Assembly (NCBI GenBank): GCA_900893395.1
Contig: CAAHFI010845949.1
Coordinates: 1 to 21,509 of the forward strand
DNA length: 21,509 nt
DNA from: Euglena gracilis
Taxonomy: Eukaryota > Euglenozoa > Euglenophyceae > Euglenales > Euglenaceae
Reading direction: 5' to 3'
In this document: positions 17,079 to 21,509 of the stretch, piece after piece
Position numbering within the stretch: position 1 is the first letter of the stretch
How the letters are laid out: each line of letters opens with the position of its first letter
Position numbers and translations under genes: made by a program
The notes under the pieces: generated by a model
The model's database searches: none
Seen by the model: only the letters and a program-made list of their open reading frames with translations
Told to the model about the DNA's origin: nothing

Positions 17079-18465
17079 CTAAGAGACTGCAGAGAAATAA
17101 GCCAGGAGTTCCAAGTAAAACTTTTGAAACTGGATCACATCCAGCATATCTTTCCAGTTCTGGAAAACGTCCATTGGGCAGCCAAAACAGACTTAAAAGA
17201 TGCCTACTTTCACATACCAGTGAGCCAGGACCTGCCAGATTTGAGGCATCAGGTGGGGGGCAAACTTGGAGTTACAAGCAGGCTGCTTTAGCCTGAACAT
17301 AACGCCCCAAATTTTCATGGGGGTAATGAAACGTTCGAAAAGTTGAGGAGAAAAAGAGGCATCAAGGTATTAATTTACCTATACGACATTTTGGAACCAG
17401 AAACACCCTACAAAATCACCTGCACACAGTAGTGAGGGATTCAATCAGATCAGGGTTCAAAATCAATGTAAAATATTCAACCCTGGAAATCCAGAATGAT
17501 AAACCACCTGGGGTTTCAACTAAACTTCCAAGAAGGAAAGTTACAACAGCACCCCCAAAAAAGTCAAAAACAGCAAAAAGGAGCTGGGAAAAACGTAAAA
17601 AAGGACTTCATGTCAAAAAAGCAGCCGGCTGCCATTTTAGGACAAATCAGGTCCAACCTGATGCACCTTCCCTTTCTCAGGGCTTTTAAGGATTCCCTAG
17701 CCAATTTTCTGGCAAAACAAATCACAGCCCCCTAGGACTCAAAACACACGTTTCACCATAAATAAAAACACACTAAAGGAAATTAAAATTACACTGGACA
17801 CATGGGAGGGTAGACCCTTCCCCCAAAATGCCACCAGGGAGTTACACTCAGACTGAAGCACCCACGCATGGAGGGGATTAGACATCCGTACAAAAACATT
17901 GTCCAGGAATTTTGGTGGGAAAACTCCACACTGCACATTAATGTCAAAGAACTAAGTGCAGCAATAAGCACAGTAAAAGCCTAAGCAAACCAGGAGAAAC
18001 AGTTCTACTTTCGGTAGACAATCAAGAAATTTATTACTACCTGACAAAGTGGGGTGGCAAAAAAAACCCAATGCTCAGACCATTTCTTTAAATGGTGCAT
18101 GGAACACAAAGTAAACCTGCAAGTAAAGTGGGGGCCTTGAAAGGGATGCCTTGCAGACTCCGTAAGCAGATGGGAAATGGACAGGGGGGATTACTCGCTG
18201 GACACCAACTTTTTCACTAGCTCAACCAACATTTCAAACAATTGATAGCTTTGAAAACAGATTCATTTGCCTCCCCAGGCAACAAAAACTGCCCAAATTG
18301 TTGCCAGAGGGCCCCACTGGGCGACATCAGTACTGCAATGTCTCCTGGACAATCTGGGTGACCTTTATGCAAACAAAACCCCTCTGGTCAATAATTCAGA
18401 AATCACTCCTCACATTTAAAATGCTTACACAGACAAAAATTCTGACGGTTACCCCCTATGAATCT
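17079..18465 (+). pseudogene. DIRS-order retrotransposon piece: RT-RNase H region (copy 1)
   Basis: Translated signatures are DLKDAYFHIPVSQDLPDLRH (RT motif region, about 17188-17248), RRKRGIKVLIYL before the catalytic box (about 17350-17390), GFKINVKYSTL (about 17454), a block rich in Lys/Gln, LGQIRSNLMHLPFLRAF (about 17637-17690) and RNase H-like HINVKELSAAIST (about 17935-17970). These match the RT-RNase H segment of DIRS-like elements of vertebrates and other animals. The DNA from about 17243 to 18465 is a direct repeat of 19265-20953, excluding a 434-bp insertion there. It is heavily decayed, with ten or more interruptions, and old compared with the Ty3-like element. Confidence 0.82.
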
Positions 18466-19264
18466 GCCTTTTGTCTCCCCCCCTCTGGGTTTGATTAGAA
18501 AGCAGGGAATAAAATGTTGGGTTCCTGAAGCCTCAGACTTTCAGTCGTCCAACATGCTTTTTTCTTGGGTCAGGTTTACGTTTGCCCTGAATTTGGGTGC
18601 TTGGACAATTTTAGGTTTCTGATCCAGGGTTGGATGCCATTTTTATTAGTTGGCAGGTGCTGGGGGGGTTTGTGCCACCAGTTTAGACTTTTTTTGACGT
18701 CTATGGTGCAGGGGAGTGTTTCCCCACTTTTCTTCCATAGAAGTTATTTCACCAAGCAATTGGTTTTGTGGGGCTGTGGGTGGTGGTTGGTGACCTCTTT
18801 CCATCCCATAGACATTTGGGGATGAATGCTGTGACCTGCGGATGGGTCGTTGGTATTATGGCAACCACTGGTCTACAGGAGGTTGTTCAAAAATTTGCAG
18901 GGGCGTTGTGCATGCGTCTCTCACACTCTCTCTGGTCCTCCACTCTGATCTTGTTGTTGGTAAACATATCATAGGGGGGTTCTCTGTGGGTCCCCCCCTT
19001 AGGTCGATCTTCCCCTGCCATAGGTAAAACAAAATGATTTAACAGGGGGGCACTGTGGGTCCCCTATCGTCCTCCGCAAGGTCCACTGTGGGTACTCTGT
19101 CCTCCTCCGCAAGGTCCATTGTGGGTACCTTGTCCCCTTGTCCAAGTAAAGGGCCTCTGTGGGTCCCTTTGATCGTCCTGGGCCGGTTACACTGGGTAGC
19201 AAAATAGATCTCAAGGATTCCTCTCTTTTCATATTCCTTTAAGTCCAGGCCTAAGGCCGTTTTT
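18466..19264. other. Spacer between the two DIRS RT copies
   Basis: No protein-like frame is visible. Positions 18500-18960 are T- and G-rich unique-looking sequence, possibly non-coding DIRS sequence or another decayed repeat. Positions 18979-19190 contain a minisatellite built on CTGTGGGTCC. I see no RNA gene or element terminus. Confidence 0.5.
19051..19170 (+). repeat. 33-bp minisatellite (CACTGTGGGTMCYCTRTC...CCGCAAGGTC)
   Basis: Two near-identical 33-bp units lie at 19051-19083 and 19084-19116, sharing CTCCGCAAGGTC ends. A third, more diverged copy starts at 19117, and the phrase CTGTGGGTCCC occurs again near 18983 and 19155. The array sits between the two DIRS RT-RNase H copies. Confidence 0.8.
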
Positions 19265-20953
19265 CAGGCATCAAGTGGGGAGACCTGGGTTTTTTCAAAC
19301 AGGCTAATTTTGACTAAACGCAATGCCGCAGATTTTCTTATCAGTGGTGAAAACTTCGAAAAATGTTGAGAAAACGGGGCATCCAGGTGTTTATTTACCT
19401 GGAAGACATTTTACTTGTGGCCTCCACCAGATTTTTTTGCAAGTCACCTGAACAGGGGCGTAAAAGGTATGTTCAGTTCAGGGTTCAAAATCAATGTGAA
19501 AAAGTCCACCCTGCAGCCACACAGTCGAAACCATCTGGGTTTTCAACTAAATTTTCAGGAACGAAAGCAACAGGTGCCCCACCAAAAAGTCAAAACCCTA
19601 AAAAAGGAGCTGGGAAAAATTGCGAAAAAAACATTGCATGTCAAAAGGCAGTTGGATGCCATTTTGGGTCAAATAAGATGCAATCTAATGGACCTGCCAT
19701 TTTTAAGGGCTTTTACAGAAACCCTGGTAGTTTTGTTTTTGGTGGAGAGTCCACAGCCTCCATGGGACTCAAAGCATTTCTCAGCAAATCGACCCCAATT
19801 AAGGGAATAATATTCTGCTGGACACCTTTGGGGGGGGGCAGACCCTTCCCCCAAAATGCAACCAGGAGTTGAATTCAGACAGCAGCACCCATGCCGGGGG
19901 GGGCTAGACATGAGCACAGGAGAAATTGTGCAGGAATTTTAGAGAAAACACTCCATTTTCCACATAAATGTAAGGGAGCCCAGTGCAGCAATTAGCATTG
20001 TGAAAGGTTTCAGCAAACCTGGGGAAACTGTTTCTTTGTCCGCAGACAACCGGGAATTTATTATTTTCTGACAAAAGGGGGGGGGCAGAAAGGACTCTTT
20101 CAACAAAATGCTAAGTTTTTCAAATGGTGCTTGGAAAAACAAGTAAACCTCCAAGTCAACTGGTGCCTTCAAGAGAATGCCTGACATACCCCATAAGCAG
20201 ATTGGAAGTGGACAGGGGGGATTACTCTTTGGACCCACCTTTTTCACCGGCTGAGGCAGCATTTCCGAATTTCATACATCTGGTCCAAAATTTGATACAT
20301 GTGGAAAAAGGTTTATTTGCCTCCCCAGGCACAAAAAACTGCCCAATTTCGTGGCCAGATGGCCAAACTGGGAGGCCACAGCAGTGGATGCATTAGACCC
20401 CGCCAAAAAAAGAGACCAGGGTCTTATTTTTGGGTCCGTTGCTGGAAGCCTCTAGGGGAGGTCTTTTTTTATGGGTGATCATTTTTTTGGTTTTTTTTTG
20501 ACCGACCCTGGAACGAAAAGGCACCATTTTTTCAGTTTCCAAAGGCTGCTTAAATTTTTCCTTCGCGCTTCGCGCAATGTGTAAATTGGGTGTAATTTGA
20601 CATTAAAGATGTTTTTTGCACTTCAAAATCTGAAATTTTTTGAAATTTCATCATTTTTGTGTTTGAAATTGGGATGTTTGGCAATTTTTCAGGGAAATAT
20701 TGCACCGTACCCGGCGCCCCGCGCCGTCAAGGGGAGTCTTATTTATGGGAGGGGGGTCTTATTTTGTATTTTTGCTCGATAGGCCTAGGGGGGTTTTATT
20801 TTTTGGGGGGGTATATTTTCTCGGGGGGGTTACAATGTCCACTGGACAACATGGAGGATCTTTTTGCAAACCCCCTGGTCAATAATTCAAAAATTCTGCC
20901 CAGGTTGAAAATGTCACCGACCAAAGCTCTGATGGTTACCCCTACTGGGATTC
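19265..20953 (+). pseudogene. DIRS-order retrotransposon piece: RT-RNase H region (copy 2)
   Basis: This is a direct repeat of copy 1. Signatures include RKRGIQVFIYL (about 19370), GFKINVKKSTL (about 19480), NHLGFQLNFQE (about 19530), LGQIRCNLMDLPFLRAF (about 19665-19715), HINVRE-like RNase H sequence (about 19960) and the shared downstream block after 20833. The copy begins further into RT than copy 1 does. It is interrupted by an inserted short DNA transposon at 20396-20829 and leads directly into a recombinase piece on the same strand, giving the RT, RNase H, recombinase order typical of DIRS. It is heavily broken (about ten interruptions). The similarity between copies is diverged, consistent with separate old insertions of related elements. 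Confidence 0.82.
20396..20829. mobile_element. 434-bp MITE-like DNA transposon inserted in DIRS copy 2, TTA flanks
   Basis: Comparison with copy 1, which lacks this stretch, defines an insertion. It is flanked by TTA on both sides (20393-20395 and 20830-20832), a plausible 3-bp target duplication of the kind made by PIF/Harbinger elements. The left end GACCCCGCCAAAAAAAGAGA and the right end TATTTTCTCGGGGGGG form imperfect inverted repeats (C-run plus A-run against T-run plus G-run). GTCTTATTTTT-like phrases occur near both ends, and TTCGCGCTTCGCGC lies at 20563-20576. It has no transposase, so it would be non-autonomous. Family assignment from the TTA is tentative. Confidence 0.6.
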
Positions 20954-20956
20954 AAT

Positions 20957-21486
20957 CACCTGGTGGCCTGAGTTAATAAAAATGAAAGTTCCAGGGACCC
21001 CTGCCTGAAAATCACCCCGTGCAGGGGTATGTTCACCAATTGCAGGGAGGAACAAATGCCACCCTCAGGTGCCCCCTACTTTGAATGATTTTCTTCACGA
21101 AAATAATTGGAGGGGAAAAAAATTCAAGCTAAATGCATTAAACTTCCTGGGGTGAAACGCCAGTTTAAAACGTAAGCAGAGTGCCTTTGCACTTCGGTGG
21201 GTAATTTTGGAGAAATGGGGGTAACCACCCCTGAAGCCACTACAGACCAAGTGGCTGACGCTTTAATACAATTATCCAATTTTCCAAGGCCCAAGCCCGT
21301 AATGCATACAGTGCTATGCTTTTGATTCCTTGGATTGGTGGGCTAAGGTTCCACACCCCGTAGACAGCTTAAAAAAGGCTTTGGAACCTGAATCTGGAGA
21401 AGTATGGTGCATTATGGGATCTCCTCCCAATCCTCCTGGAGCTGGCAAAGGCGTCGTTGCCCACTGATATTTATACATTGCGTACA
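20957..21486 (+). pseudogene. DIRS-order retrotransposon piece: tyrosine recombinase region (copy 2, cut by window end)
   Basis: The DNA is the inverted counterpart of about 16545-17078, starting at CACCTGGTGGCC. It then shares AATGAAAGTTCCAGGGACCC, GTATGTTCACCAATTGCAGG, CAAGTGGNTGACGCTTTAAT and GGAGAAGTATGGTGC with that piece. It encodes the core-binding part and the start of the catalytic part of the recombinase, ending in a TDIYTLRT stretch close to the TC repeat. It follows RT-RNase H copy 2 on the same strand, as expected for a DIRS element. Broken; the remainder is outside the window or lost. Confidence 0.72.
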
Positions 21487-21487
21487 C

Positions 21488-21509
21488 AGCCTCTATCTCT
21501 CTCTCTCTC
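21488..21509. repeat. (TC)n dinucleotide microsatellite at window edge
   Basis: CTCTATCTCTCTCTCTCTC ends the window. It is a short simple repeat that continues beyond the edge and interrupts or borders the DIRS recombinase piece. Confidence 0.85.

Noticed and set aside
20563-20576. TTCGCGCTTCGCGC as a regulatory site
   Set aside because: It lies inside the MITE-like insertion and is better viewed as part of that element; no independent evidence for a binding site.

Overview
This window looks like repeat-dense nuclear DNA of a eukaryote, and no convincing host gene is visible. The right part carries decayed DIRS-order (tyrosine-recombinase) retrotransposon copies and a nested short DNA transposon, a mix typical of metazoan genomes, especially fish-like or amphibian-like vertebrates and other aquatic animals. 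The left part is a very GC- and CpG-rich Ty3/gypsy element whose Gag tail has a GKGKG flavour, and whose DNA methyltransferase cargo recalls elements reported from dinoflagellates and charophyte algae. I cannot name the species. A recent insertion, horizontal transfer or a chimeric assembly could each explain the contrast between the two halves.

Layout. Positions 1-1377 are an irregular ATTAC pentanucleotide microsatellite. From about 1378 to about 12970 lies one large Ty3/gypsy chromovirus-like element, all on the + strand. Its parts in order are: a coiled-coil Gag N-terminus, a capsid-like domain, a repetitive Gly/Lys-rich Gag tail, and a long open pol frame (4353-8012). The pol frame holds a Pro-rich linker, a C5-cytosine methyltransferase-like domain, an aspartic protease, reverse transcriptase and RNase H. 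Next come a Pro/Ala/Ser linker, integrase (HHCC, DD35E), a chromodomain, Pro-rich sequence, a membrane-segment-bearing frame, a long C-rich minisatellite tract, and a candidate polypurine tract with the start of a 3' LTR. No 5' LTR is seen. The element is broken overall (perhaps six to ten interruptions), although its central pol frame is open for 1219 codons.

At about 12.97 kb composition changes abruptly. Positions 13.3-15.2 kb hold decayed coding-like sequence on the + strand that I cannot classify. Positions 15.2-16.04 kb have no gene but contain two adjacent inverted repeats. From about 16.2 kb to the end are DIRS fragments: a recombinase piece on the - strand (to 17078), an RT-RNase H piece on the + strand (17079-18465), a spacer with a 33-bp minisatellite, then a second RT-RNase H piece (from 19265) followed by a recombinase piece, both on the + strand, running to a TC microsatellite at the window edge. 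The second RT-RNase H piece carries a 434-bp insertion flanked by TTA that resembles a MITE.

The standout is the Ty3 element that pairs a DNA methyltransferase-like domain (a possible methylation 'writer') with a C-terminal chromodomain (a chromatin 'reader').
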